Shown here piece by piece: positions 46,529-55,257 of a stretch of DNA of 64,000 bases. Positions within the stretch are counted from its first letter, which is position 1. The number at the start of each line of letters is the position of its first letter. Below the pieces are notes generated by a model that saw only the letters and a list, made by a program, of their open reading frames with translations, ran no database searches and was not told where the DNA came from. The stretch is from Salinarimonas rosea DSM 21201. Its GTDB lineage: Bacteria; Pseudomonadota; Alphaproteobacteria; Rhizobiales; Beijerinckiaceae. The position numbers and the translations under genes are program-made. The stretch is from contig NZ_AUBC01000007.1 of assembly GCF_000429045.1 (NCBI RefSeq), positions 213,614-277,613 on the forward strand, read 5' to 3'.

Positions 46529-48754
46529 ATGTCCGACGCGTTCACCGCCCTCGCCGCGCTCGTCGCCCTCGGCGCTCCCATCGTCGCCGGGCCGGTGGGC
46601 GTCGTGGACGCCAAGCCCGTGCTGGCGCTGCACGGGACCGAGGCGGCGGGTGCCTCCCGCTCGATCGCCATCGTCTACCGGGACGGCGAGGCCGCCGGCC
46701 GGCTCGGCGTGGACCGCGCCACCGTGCGCTACGAGGACCTGCCGGGGCAGTTCGTGGAGGCCCTTGTCGCCGTGGAGGACGCGAGCTTCGAGCGGCACAT
46801 GGGGCTCGACCCCGCGGGGCTCGGCCGCGCCGTGATCGGCGCGCTCGGCGGCCGCTCGGACGCCGGCGGCGGATCGACGCTGACGCAGCAGCTCGCCAAG
46901 AACGCGCTCGTCGGCGATTCGGCGACGCTCGAGCGCAAGGTCGCCGAGGCCATCGTGGCGGTGATGACGGAGAGCGTCGCCTCCAAGGAAGAGATCATCG
47001 AGAGCTACGCCAACGCGGTCTATTTCGGCCGCCGCTCGGACGGCGCCGCCAACGCCGCGCGCAACTGGTTCGGCCGCGACTGGGACGCCCTGACACTGCC
47101 CGAGCACGCCTTCCTCGCCGGCGTCCTGCGCGCGCCGTCGGGCCTCGACCCCCTGCGCAGCGCCGAGCGGGCGAAGGTCCGGCGCGACCACGTCCTCTCC
47201 CGCATGGCCGAGGTCGGCTTCATCGACGAGACCACGCGCGATGCGGCGCAGGCCTCCGGCATCGCCGTCGCGCCGCCGCCGCCGCCCCCCCGCGCCGGCG
47301 CCGCGCCCGACGATCCGGACTATTGGGTGCTTTCGGAGGCCCGCCGCTTCCTCGGCACGGGGACCTATCTCGACCAGGCGGCCGATCGGCCGTTCCCGAC
47401 CACGATCGACGCCGATGCCCAGGCGATGGCGCAGCGCGCGCTCGACGAGGTGCTCGAGCCGGTGAACCGCCGCCTGCCCGACGCGCCGCTGGGCCGCGTG
47501 CCGGAGCGCGTGCTCGATCGCGCCGCGGAGAACCCGGACGCGCTCTGGCTTGCCGCGGACCGCGTCGTCGCCCGCCTGCCGGACGGCTTCCTGCGCGTGA
47601 TCACGGGCCGCAACGGCCCGATCGTCGAGCCGCGCGATCCCGTCGACACGACCGGCGCCACGGCGGCGGACGTCCCCGCTCCCGCCCCCTCCGCGCCGGA
47701 GCTCCCCCGCGGTGCGGAGCTCGGCGACGTCTTCGTCCTTCTGCCGAACGGCGAGGTCCAGGGTCGCCCCCGGGTGCAGGGCGCGCTCGTCGCCATCGAT
47801 CTCGCCACCAACGAGGTGATCGCCTCCGTGGGCGGCACGCGCAGCTGGGCGAGCGGCTTCGACCGCACCCGCGCCCAGCGCCAGCCCGGCTCCGCCTTCA
47901 AGCCCTTCGTCTGGCTCGCGGCCCTCGAAGGCGGCGTGCTGCCGCAGGACTGGGTGCTCAACGGCCCGATCACCGTGACGGTCGGCAACGAGGTCTGGTC
48001 GCCGGGCAACTACGATGGCGGCGGCGGCAGCTACACGCCGGTCTTCACGGCGCTGGAGCGCAGCTACAACCAGGTCGCCGCCCGCCTCGCCATGCATGTC
48101 GGCATGGAGGAGGTCCGCCGCGTCGCCGTCTCGGCGAGCCTCTACCCGCCCGACGAGCGTGGCCTGCTCTATCCCTCCGCCTCGATCGGCGCGGTGGAGA
48201 CATCGCCCTACCGCATGGCGCTCGGAATGGCCGCGCTCGACCCGCGCTCGAGCGACATCGCCAGCCGCGCGTACCTCGAGGACCTCGAGCGGATGATGCG
48301 CGGCGTCGTCCTGCGCGGCACCGCGGCGGGCGCCTTCGCCAACGGGCCCGAAGGCGTCGTCGGCAAGACGGGCACCTCGCAGGAGCACCGCGACAGCTGG
48401 TTCGTGGGGCGCACCGGCGATCTCGCCTTCGCCGTCTGGATCGGGCGCGACGACGATCGCCCGCTGCCCCCCATCAACGGCCGGCTGGCGACCGGCGGCT
48501 CGTTCGCCGCGCCGATCGCCGCGTCCTTCCTGCGCGAGGCGCGCGCCGCCGGAATCACCACGGCGACCATCGAGGCGCCGCTCTTCGCCCGCGAGGAGAT
48601 GCCCTACTGGCTCGCGCCCGAGCCCGAGCCGGAGCCGCAGCCCGAGCCCCGCGGCGGAGGCGGCTGGTGGGCCGGCCGCTTCGAAGGCCAGCGTGGCGAC
48701 CCCTATGCCGGCGCCGCGCCGGCGGAAGCATGGAGGCCGGGTTGGGCCCAATGA
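46529..48754 (+). CDS. Class A penicillin-binding protein (glycosyltransferase plus transpeptidase)
   Basis: 741 residues that polymerise and cross-link peptidoglycan in the periplasm. The glycosyltransferase domain (about 70-240) has the catalytic Glu in VAVEDASFERHMG and GGSTLTQQLAKN. The transpeptidase domain (about 400-640) has the nucleophile in QPGSAFKPF, the SYN motif in ALERSYNQVAARL and VGKTGTSQEHRDSW. A long Pro-rich linker lies between, and the tail is Pro/Glu- then Gly-rich. The N-terminus is only a modest hydrophobic segment (AALVALGAPIVAGPVG), so anchoring is uncertain. The stop overlaps the next gene by ATGA. Confidence 0.9.
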   Translation: MSDAFTALAALVALGAPIVAGPVGVVDAKPVLALHGTEAAGASRSIAIVYRDGEAAGRLGVDRATVRYEDLPGQFVEALVAVEDASFERHMGLDPAGLGRAVIGALGGRSDAGGGSTLTQQLAKNALVGDSATLERKVAEAIVAVMTESVASKEEIIESYANAVYFGRRSDGAANAARNWFGRDWDALTLPEHAFLAGVLRAPSGLDPLRSAERAKVRRDHVLSRMAEVGFIDETTRDAAQASGIAVAPPPPPPRAGAAPDDPDYWVLSEARRFLGTGTYLDQAADRPFPTTIDADAQAMAQRALDEVLEPVNRRLPDAPLGRVPERVLDRAAENPDALWLAADRVVARLPDGFLRVITGRNGPIVEPRDPVDTTGATAADVPAPAPSAPELPRGAELGDVFVLLPNGEVQGRPRVQGALVAIDLATNEVIASVGGTRSWASGFDRTRAQRQPGSAFKPFVWLAALEGGVLPQDWVLNGPITVTVGNEVWSPGNYDGGGGSYTPVFTALERSYNQVAARLAMHVGMEEVRRVAVSASLYPPDERGLLYPSASIGAVETSPYRMALGMAALDPRSSDIASRAYLEDLERMMRGVVLRGTAAGAFANGPEGVVGKTGTSQEHRDSWFVGRTGDLAFAVWIGRDDDRPLPPINGRLATGGSFAAPIAASFLREARAAGITTATIEAPLFAREEMPYWLAPEPEPEPQPEPRGGGGWWAGRFEGQRGDPYAGAAPAEAWRPGWAQ

Positions 48755-50340
48755 ACGGTTCGTCGTCGACCCGCGCCGCGCGCCTCGCGGGCGTGGCCCT
48801 GATCGCGCTCACGCTCGGCGCGGGACTCGCGCCGCACGGCGTCGCCGCACAGCCCGTGGCGCAGGCGCTTCCGCCCGAGCGGGCGGAGGCGCCGGAGGTG
48901 GCGCTCGGCAGGTTCCTCTCGCAGGCCCATCCCGTGCTCGAGCGCGCCACCTGGTCGAGCGTCGCCTGGGACGGCGCGCCCGTTTCCGTGCGCCTGCCGG
49001 CCGACCACCCGCTCGCCGGCGCCGGCGGCGCCGACGCCCGGCGGATCGTCCCGGACCTGACCGCGAGCGGCCTGTCTCTCGCCGTCGGCTGGCGCGGCAC
49101 GCGGCTCGCCGCGGCGAACGCGGCGCTCGTGGGCGATCACCTTGTGCTCGAGGGCTTCACGCTGGAGAACGACGGCGGCACGCTCGGCGCCGATCTCGTG
49201 GTCCTCTCCGCGCAGGCGCTGCGGACGCTGGGCGCCGCCGCGACCGGAGTCCTCCCGGATGCCGCCGCCCCCGCCGACGTGGTGATCGAGGACGTCGCGA
49301 TCGAGGTCCGCCGGAGCGTCGACGATCCCGCTCGCGGCAGCTTCGCCTCGCGCTTCGCGGCCGAGCACCTCGTGCTCGACGGCCTCGTGGCACGCCCGGG
49401 GGAAGCGAGCGAGGACGCCCCCGGCGTCCCGGCGCTCGACATCGCCGGCTTCACCGCGCGCGGCCTGTCGGGCAGCGCACGCTTCGCCGGCGCGGCGGAG
49501 TTCACGCTCGGCAGCCTCGCGCTCGAAGGCTCGCCGCGCAGCCTCACCCGGGTGGCCCAGTCCGCGCTCGGCCTCGCCGAGGCTCCCGACGACGCGGCCC
49601 GGCTGTTCTCTCTCTCCTTCGAGGACCTGCTCTTCCGCGCCCGGCGTCCGGGGGCGGAGCCGGCGGTCTTCGTCGCCGAGGAGGGCGGCGTCTACGTCAA
49701 CCTCGGCTCGTCCGCCTCGCGCGCGCGGATCGACCTCGGCGGGGCGCGGGCGTCCGCGGCGCTCCTCGCCGGCACGCCGATCGAGGAGCCCGCGCGCACG
49801 ATCGCCGCGTCCGCCTCCGCGCAGGGTGTCGATGCCGGGGGGCTCGAAGGCGCACCGCATCTGAGCCTCGACGTCTCCGCCGATGCGGTGCTGCGCCCCG
49901 GGCGCCTGCGCCTGCGTCTCGTCTGCCTCGCCGCGCCCGGCCTCGCCGACGCGACGGCGGAGGTCGACCTCGAGGTCGACGAGGATCTCGACCTCTCCGA
50001 GCTCGGATCGCGCGATCTCGCCCGCGCCCGCGCCCGCACGATGTCGGTCGCCGTCGTCGATCACGGCCTCGCGGACCTGGTGCGAACGCTCGCCGGGCGG
50101 CCGATGTCCGAGATCGCAGGGGACATCGCGGCTTCCGTGGTGCAGGAGGCCGCGGGCCTGCCGGCCACGGTCGCGCGGCTCACCACCGCGCCGCTGGCCG
50201 GTGCGGTGCGCACGCTCGAGGAGGAGGGCTCGCTCGCCGCCGCCTCGCCGACGGCCGCCGCCGTCCCGCTCGCCGCGGCCGGGCTGCTCGCGTCCGCCGG
50301 TACGGCCGAGCCCGGCGATCTCGACGGCTGCGGCCGCTGA
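48751..50340 (+). CDS. Secreted protein of unknown function coupled to the penicillin-binding protein
   Basis: 529 residues with a signal peptide (hydrophobic LAGVALIALTLGAGLA, cleavage around GVAAQ). The rest is Ala-rich with repeated beta-like blocks (VVLSAQALRTLG, DVAIEVRRSV, VYVNLGSSASRARI), suggesting a long beta-rich periplasmic protein, loosely reminiscent of AsmA-like proteins, with a hydrophobic C-terminus. No named family is recognised. Translation is coupled to the class A PBP through ATGA, so a role with peptidoglycan synthesis or envelope assembly is a fair guess. Confidence 0.72.
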   Translation: MNGSSSTRAARLAGVALIALTLGAGLAPHGVAAQPVAQALPPERAEAPEVALGRFLSQAHPVLERATWSSVAWDGAPVSVRLPADHPLAGAGGADARRIVPDLTASGLSLAVGWRGTRLAAANAALVGDHLVLEGFTLENDGGTLGADLVVLSAQALRTLGAAATGVLPDAAAPADVVIEDVAIEVRRSVDDPARGSFASRFAAEHLVLDGLVARPGEASEDAPGVPALDIAGFTARGLSGSARFAGAAEFTLGSLALEGSPRSLTRVAQSALGLAEAPDDAARLFSLSFEDLLFRARRPGAEPAVFVAEEGGVYVNLGSSASRARIDLGGARASAALLAGTPIEEPARTIAASASAQGVDAGGLEGAPHLSLDVSADAVLRPGRLRLRLVCLAAPGLADATAEVDLEVDEDLDLSELGSRDLARARARTMSVAVVDHGLADLVRTLAGRPMSEIAGDIAASVVQEAAGLPATVARLTTAPLAGAVRTLEEEGSLAAASPTAAAVPLAAAGLLASAGTAEPGDLDGCGR

Positions 50341-50361
50341 GGCGGCACGCAGCCCGACGGC

Positions 50362-50874
50362 TCAGTCCAGCGCCAGCGTGAACGGCACGCCCTCGTAGGC
50401 GTCGGCCCCGCGACCGATCGCGGCGACGGCGTCGACCATGCGTCCGCGGCGCCCGAGCAGCTCGTCGGCGACGGCGACGATCCGCCGGTTGGGCGTCGCC
50501 ATCGGCGAGGCCGCCCGCAGCGCCAGCGCGATCACCGCCTCGTCGCGCTCGGGCGCGAGCGCGCAGGCGGCGACGAAGGCGCTCGCCGTGGAGCGGCTGA
50601 TCCCCGCCCAGCAATGGATCACGAGCGGCGCCGCGCGGTCCCAGGCGCGCACGAAGCCGAGGAAGGGCCCGACGTGCTCGATCCCGGGCAGGACATGGCC
50701 GTCCATCGGCTCGACGATGTCGCTCATGAACAGCGTCAGGTGGCGATCCTCGGCGATGGCGGCGGGACGCGCGAGCGCCGTCCCGACGCCGGCGAGCGTG
50801 ACCAGGTGCGACGCGCGCGTCGTGCGGACGGTCTCGTCGAGACGGGAGAGGGGGCAGACCTGCAGGTACGGCAT
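50362..50874 (-). CDS. Protein-tyrosine-phosphatase-like protein
   Basis: 170 residues with the Cys-x5-Arg phosphate-binding loop VIHCWAGISRSTASA (Cys about residue 88) and the upstream Asp-containing segment FMSDIVEPMDG that could supply the general acid. This places it in the dual-specificity/tyrosine phosphatase superfamily found in alphaproteobacteria. Cytoplasmic, with no signal peptide. Substrate unknown. It converges on the unknown secreted-protein gene 21 bases away. Confidence 0.83.
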   Translation of the reverse strand: MPYLQVCPLSRLDETVRTTRASHLVTLAGVGTALARPAAIAEDRHLTLFMSDIVEPMDGHVLPGIEHVGPFLGFVRAWDRAAPLVIHCWAGISRSTASAFVAACALAPERDEAVIALALRAASPMATPNRRIVAVADELLGRRGRMVDAVAAIGRGADAYEGVPFTLALD

Positions 50875-51170
50875 GGCCGCGAGGGATCGCAGCCGTGCGT
50901 GCGGCTGTCAACGCGTGGATCCGCGCGTGAGGGACACGCCGACAGGGTGAACAATTCGTTGAGAAAACGAGGTCGAAGGTTCCTCGTATTCGGCACTGCC
51001 TCGCTTTCGACACAAAGTCGCCGACAAGACGGCGTGAGCATGTTTAACTAGTGATTAAGTTGCAGAAATACAACGTACTGCGTCAATGCTTCGGTAACCG
51101 GTCCGCGCGACTTTCGCGCCATGGGACTCCGCGCTATGTGTCCGCCATCCCACCAAGAGGACCAAACATC
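50875..51170. promoter_or_regulatory. AT-richer leader and promoter region of the outer-membrane gene
   Basis: 296 bases without a gene, divergent between the phosphatase and the outer-membrane protein. The part from about 50950 to 51080 is markedly richer in A and T than the rest of the window. It includes a perfect CtrA-type site at 51044. No confident -35/-10 pair can be named. Confidence 0.5.
51044..51058. promoter_or_regulatory. CtrA-type binding site
   Basis: TTAACTAGTGATTAA is a perfect TTAA-N7-TTAA match to the CtrA consensus, 113 bases before the outer-membrane protein ATG. In alphaproteobacteria CtrA controls envelope and cell-cycle genes, so this is a plausible operator. Confidence 0.5.
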
Positions 51171-51842
51171 ATGATTCGCCTGCTCATCGCCTCCACCGCG
51201 CTCGTCGCGCTCTCGGCGGCCGCCGTCGCAGCCGACCTGCCGGCCCGGACGCAGCCGGCCCCCTTCGTTCCGTCCGCGCCCCCCGTCTTCACCTGGACCG
51301 GCTTCTACGCCGGTGTGAACCTCGGCTACGCCTGGGGCGACTTCACCGGCACGACCGGCGGTGCGCTCTACGACGAGGGTGACGGCTTCGTCGGCGGTGG
51401 CCAGCTCGGCTACAATGCCCAGTTCGGCCAGTTCGTCGCCGGTCTCGAGACCGACCTGCAGTGGACGAACTTCGAGGGCGGCCCCGCCGTCCCGGGCGCG
51501 CTCGCCGGCACGGTCAGCGAGGCCCAGCTCGACTATTTCGGCACCGTGCGCGCCCGCGCCGGCGTCGCGCTCGACCGCACTCTCGTCTTCGCCACCGGCG
51601 GCTTCGCCTACGGCAGCGCCGACGTGACGGCGGTCGTCGGCGGCACCACCTTCTCCGACGACCAGACCCATTGGGGCTGGACGCTCGGCGGCGGCGTGGA
51701 GCACGCCTTCACCAACAACCTGACCGCCAAGGTCGAGTACCTCTACACCGACCTGGACAACGAGACCTACAACCTCGACGTCCAGCGCAAGGCCGGCGTC
51801 GAGTTCTCCACCGTCCGCGCGGGCCTGAACTACAAGTTCTGA
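51171..51842 (+). CDS. Outer-membrane beta-barrel protein (Omp25/Omp31 family)
   Basis: 223 residues: signal peptide MIRLLIASTALVALSAAAVA, a Pro-rich stretch, then an eight-stranded barrel starting with the family motif FTWTGFYAGVNLGYAWG and ending in a C-terminal Phe strand (VRAGLNYKF) recognised by the assembly machinery. Alternating aromatic strands such as LKVEYLYTD-like KVEYLYTDLDNETYN are evident. An abundant structural protein of Rhizobiales outer membranes. ATG 51171 follows AAGAGGA by about ten bases. A strong hairpin follows the gene. Confidence 0.92.
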   Translation: MIRLLIASTALVALSAAAVAADLPARTQPAPFVPSAPPVFTWTGFYAGVNLGYAWGDFTGTTGGALYDEGDGFVGGGQLGYNAQFGQFVAGLETDLQWTNFEGGPAVPGALAGTVSEAQLDYFGTVRARAGVALDRTLVFATGGFAYGSADVTAVVGGTTFSDDQTHWGWTLGGGVEHAFTNNLTAKVEYLYTDLDNETYNLDVQRKAGVEFSTVRAGLNYKF

Positions 51843-51873
51843 TCCCGCGTCCCCGGTCGGGACGAGACGCACG

Positions 51874-51905
51874 ACGCCCCGCCCTCCTGCCGGAGGGCGG
51901 GGCGT
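51874..51905. terminator. Strong bidirectional hairpin terminator
   Basis: ACGCCCCGCCCTCC-TGCC-GGAGGGCGGGGCGT is a perfect 14-pair stem with a four-base loop, 31 bases after the outer-membrane protein stop. It lies between two converging genes and could end transcription in both directions, although no T tract follows. Confidence 0.75.
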
Positions 51906-51939
51906 TCGCATGATGGGGGCGGCTGCAGGACGCGGACGC

Positions 51940-52806
51940 TCAGCCGCTCGCGAGCGATCCGTCCCGCGCGAGCGCGATGTAGACCTCGCGCAGACGACGC
52001 GCCACCGGCCCCGGCGTGCCGGTCCCGACCGTGCGCCCGTCGATCGCCACGATCGGCATCACGAAAGCGGACGCCGAGGTGTAGAACGCCTCCTTGGCAG
52101 CGTGCGCCTCCTCCACGCTGAACAGCCGCTCCTCGACGACGAGCTGCATCTCGCGGGCGAGATGCATGACGGCCGTGCGCGTGATCCCCGGCAGGATCGC
52201 CGTCGAGAGGGGCCTGGTGACGAGCCGGTCGTCGGCGGTGAGGATGAAGGCCGACGAGGAGGACCCCTCCGTCACGTATCCGTCCTCCACCATCCACGCC
52301 TCTGCGACGCCGGCGCGGGCGGCTTCCTGCTTGGCCAGAACCTGGGCGAGGAGCGCCACCGACTTGATGTCGCGCCGCTTCCAGCGCAGGTCCGGCACGG
52401 TGACGACGGCGACGCCGGTCTCCGCCGCCGGCGCGCCGAGGATGCGCTTGGCCTGCGTGAACATCACGACCGTGGGCGTCGTCCCCTCGGGCGGGAAGGC
52501 GAAATCGCGCTCGGCGACCCCGCGGGTCACCTCGATGTAGACGAGCCCCTCGGCGAGGTCGTTGCGGTGGGCGAGCTCCTGCATGAGCCGCATCCACTCC
52601 TCGGCGGCATAGGGGTTCGCGATCTCGATCTCGCGCAGCGACCGGTCGAGCCTGGCGAGATGGGCGAGCGCGTCGACCAGCTTGCCGTCGACGAGCGCGG
52701 CGACCTCGTAGATGCCGTCCGCGAACAGGAAGCCGCGGTCCATGACCGGGATGCGGGCCTCCTCGTAGGGGACGAAGTCGCCGTTCAGGAACACGGTGCG
52801 GGACAT
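51940..52806 (-). CDS. dat: D-amino-acid transaminase (class IV)
   Basis: PLP-dependent fold-type IV enzyme that interconverts D-alanine or other D-amino acids with their 2-oxo acids. 288 residues: opening VFLNGDFVPYEEARIPVMDRGFLFADGIYE-type start (first part VFLNGDFVPYEEARIP), PLP lysine in RRDIKSVALL near 147, EAWMVEDGYVTEGSSSSAF and PGITRTAVMHLA. The motif set fits D-alanine transaminase better than branched-chain transaminase. ATG 52806 is used. It is divergent from the DapA-like gene 167 bases away, suggesting shared regulation. Confidence 0.85.
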   Translation of the reverse strand: MSRTVFLNGDFVPYEEARIPVMDRGFLFADGIYEVAALVDGKLVDALAHLARLDRSLREIEIANPYAAEEWMRLMQELAHRNDLAEGLVYIEVTRGVAERDFAFPPEGTTPTVVMFTQAKRILGAPAAETGVAVVTVPDLRWKRRDIKSVALLAQVLAKQEAARAGVAEAWMVEDGYVTEGSSSSAFILTADDRLVTRPLSTAILPGITRTAVMHLAREMQLVVEERLFSVEEAHAAKEAFYTSASAFVMPIVAIDGRTVGTGTPGPVARRLREVYIALARDGSLASG

Positions 52807-52973
52807 CGGAGCGCAGCCTCTTCTCGTCTCTTCGGGAGGTCGCGACCACACCACGGCGGGGGCGCCTCCTGCAAGCGGGCCGAAATGCGCATGCGTGTGG
52901 GTGCGCTTGCGCGCCTGCGCCCCGCGCCCTAGCGTGCGCGCCTCGTTCGACCCGCTGCCAGGAGCCCTCCCCC

Positions 52974-53909
52974 ATGCTCGACGCATCCGCGAAAGGCGTC
53001 TACGTCATCGCCCCGACCCCCTTCCACGAGGACGGGCGCGTCGACGAGGCCTCCATCGACCGGATGACGGACTTCTTCGTCGCGGCGGGCGCCACCGGCA
53101 TCACGGTGCTCGGCATGATGGGGGAGGCGCCCAAGCTCGACGCCGAGGAGGCGCTCGCCGTCGCGGCGCGGGTGATCGCGCGCGCCAGCGTGCCGGTCGT
53201 CGTCGGCGTCTCCGCCCCGGGCTTCGCCGCGATGGGCGGCCTGACGCGGGCCGTGATGGCCGCGGGGGCCGCCGGCGTGATGATCGCGCCGCCCTCCTCG
53301 CTGAAGACCGACGACCAGATCGTCGGCTACTACGCCAACGCCGCCGAGGCGATCGGCGCGGACGTGCCCTTCGTCGTCCAGGACTACCCGCTCTCCACGG
53401 GCGTCGTGATGACGCCCGGCGTCATCCGGCGCATCGTCGCGGACAATCCGGGCGCGGTGATGCTCAAGCACGAGGACTGGCCCGGCCTCGAGAAGATCAC
53501 CACGCTGCGGGGCTTCGAGGCGGACGGCTCGATGCGCCGGGTCTCGATCCTGTGCGGCAACGGCGGCATGTTCCTCGACTTCGAGATGTCCCGCGGCGCC
53601 GACGGCGCCATGACGGGCTACGCCTTTCCGGACATGCTGGCGGACGTGGTGCGGCTCTCGGCGGCGGGCGAGCGCGAGGCGGCACACGATCTCTTCGACG
53701 CGCACCTGCCCTACATGCGCTACGAGCAGCAGCCCGGTGCGGGGCTCGCCGTGCGCAAGTACGTGCTGATGCGGCGCGGCATCATCGCGAACGCGACGCT
53801 GCGCAAGCCCGGCGGAGGCGTGTCGGCGAAGACGAAGGCCGAGGTCGATCTCCTGCTGGCCCGCCTCGCGCGGCACGATCCGCGCGCCGGCGACCTGCGC
53901 CCGGCCTGA
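52974..53909 (+). CDS. Dihydrodipicolinate-synthase-family aldolase/lyase
   Basis: 311-residue TIM-barrel class I lyase. The Schiff-base Lys is in VMLKHEDWPG and the conserved Tyr in VVQDYPLSTG; the substrate loop GTTGE of DapA reads GMMGEAPKL here, so the carboxylate pocket differs. It therefore probably acts on another 2-oxo acid, as N-acetylneuraminate lyase or KDG/hydroxyproline-type members do, rather than in lysine synthesis. Divergent from the D-amino-acid transaminase. ATG 52974 has AGGAG about 11 bases upstream. Confidence 0.85.
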   Translation: MLDASAKGVYVIAPTPFHEDGRVDEASIDRMTDFFVAAGATGITVLGMMGEAPKLDAEEALAVAARVIARASVPVVVGVSAPGFAAMGGLTRAVMAAGAAGVMIAPPSSLKTDDQIVGYYANAAEAIGADVPFVVQDYPLSTGVVMTPGVIRRIVADNPGAVMLKHEDWPGLEKITTLRGFEADGSMRRVSILCGNGGMFLDFEMSRGADGAMTGYAFPDMLADVVRLSAAGEREAAHDLFDAHLPYMRYEQQPGAGLAVRKYVLMRRGIIANATLRKPGGGVSAKTKAEVDLLLARLARHDPRAGDLRPA

Positions 53910-54034
53910 CGATCGCGCGAGCGGGGGTCCTACTCGCGCGGGGATCCCGCGCGGGAGCGTCGCGGGTCACGCGCGGAACCGTCGGCGACGAAGGCTCGTT
54001 CTCTCGGGTGGCATTCACCCCCGGGAGATCAACG

Positions 54035-54685
54035 TTGGGACCCGTCTCGACCCCGCTCCGTGCGCTCGCGCTCGCCGTCTCGCTTCTCGCGCTCGCGGGC
54101 GCACCGCCGCTGCGCGCGCAGGACGGCGTCGACGCCGGCGACGCCCGCGCGCCGGAAGCCGCGCCGTTCACGCCCGAGGAGGCGGCGGAGCGCATCGCGC
54201 CGCAGACGCAGCTCGACTGGCGCACGCTCGAGGATCTCGACGCCCCGACCTATCTCGGCCGCCTCGTCGCGCTCGATCGGCTGGCCATGAGGGCCTCCGA
54301 GCTGGTGCTCGCGCGCGACCCGCGCCCGCGTACGACCGACGTCGCCCGTGACATCCTCGAGGCGCACGAGGCGGGGCGCGCCATCGCGCAGGAGACGCTT
54401 CCCGAAAGCGTGGACGCCGGCCCGGTCGCCCTGCCCGGCGACGGCGAAGCGATGGCGGCGCTCGCGGCGGCGACGCGCCCGATCGATTTCGAGGAACTCT
54501 ACATCGACGCGATGATCGAGGCGCACCGGGAAGCGGTCGGGCTGACGAGCTTCTACAGGCGGTTCGGCTCCGACGAGAACGTACGCGAGCTCGCGCGGCG
54601 CATCCTGCCCATGCTGGAGGTATCCCTCTATCAGGCGGTGACCATTCGTCAGGAGCTCGTCGCAGAGTTCATCGCCGACGGGTGA
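54035..54685 (+). CDS. Secreted helical protein, DUF4142-like
   Basis: 216 codons from TTG 54035, which has GGGAGA six bases upstream; a GTG at 54008 is the alternative. Signal peptide (LRALALAVSLLALAGAPPLRA). The mature part is helical, with DAPTYLGRLVALDRLAMRAS, FEELYIDAMIEAHREAVGL and YQAVTIRQELVAEF, resembling the ferritin-like bundle of DUF4142 proteins, but no metal-binding His cluster is seen. Periplasmic; role unknown. Confidence 0.6.
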   Translation: MGPVSTPLRALALAVSLLALAGAPPLRAQDGVDAGDARAPEAAPFTPEEAAERIAPQTQLDWRTLEDLDAPTYLGRLVALDRLAMRASELVLARDPRPRTTDVARDILEAHEAGRAIAQETLPESVDAGPVALPGDGEAMAALAAATRPIDFEELYIDAMIEAHREAVGLTSFYRRFGSDENVRELARRILPMLEVSLYQAVTIRQELVAEFIADG

Positions 54686-54713
54686 GCCGTCCCGGAAGGT
54701 GGGCTCGAGCCCG

Positions 54714-55052
54714 TCAGTGGCGCGGCAGCGCCGCGAGGATCGCGTCCTCGCGATACGGCTTGGCGACGAAGCGCGCCCCGCGCAGGTCCTCCGGCAGGTC
54801 GCTGGGGCGCGCGGCCGAGACGAAGGCGAAGGGCACTCCCCGCTCTTCCAGCGCCTGGGCGACGCCGAAGCTCTTGCCGTCGGTGAGGTCGATGTCGAGC
54901 AGCGCGAAGTCGACCTGCGTCGCGAGCAGGCGGCTCGCCGCGGCGGCGCTGTCGCAGACGCCGACGACCTCGTGCCCGTCGTTCTCGACGATCGCCTGGA
55001 GATCCAGGGCGATCAGCGGGTTGTCTTCGCAGATCAGGATACGCACGCTCAC
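54714..55052 (-). CDS. Single-domain response regulator
   Basis: 112 residues from GTG 55052 forming one receiver: acidic pair in ILICEDNPLIALDLQ, phosphoacceptor Asp in FALLDIDLTDG, Ser in AFVSAARPSDLP and Lys in FVAKPYRED. No output domain. The open frame continues to 55193, but the extra N-terminal residues are polar and unlike the family; GTG 55061 is also possible. A CtrA-like site lies upstream at 55186. The phosphorelay partner may be one of the hybrid kinases downstream of this region. Confidence 0.85.
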   Translation of the reverse strand: MSVRILICEDNPLIALDLQAIVENDGHEVVGVCDSAAAASRLLATQVDFALLDIDLTDGKSFGVAQALEERGVPFAFVSAARPSDLPEDLRGARFVAKPYREDAILAALPRH

Positions 55053-55185
55053 ATCGCTCACCTCGTCCCGCTCCTCGTTTCCGTCGGCGGGACGCCTCTT
55101 CGTGGAACCGACATGTTGGCTCAACCGGCGGCACGCATCGCGGTTCCCGCTCGTTCGAGCTTTAGTCGAAGTCGAACGATCGTGG

Positions 55186-55200
55186 TTAACCATCTGTTAC
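55186..55200. promoter_or_regulatory. CtrA-like site upstream of the response regulator
   Basis: TTAACCATCTGTTAC matches TTAA-N7-TTAC, one base from the CtrA consensus and containing the common TTAACCAT form. It lies about 135 bases before the regulator's GTG on the minus strand. Confidence 0.4.
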
Positions 55201-55257
55201 TGCGTAGATCGCCGGCCTTCGAGGATCATTCGCAGATGTTCAGGACGATATGCCGCG

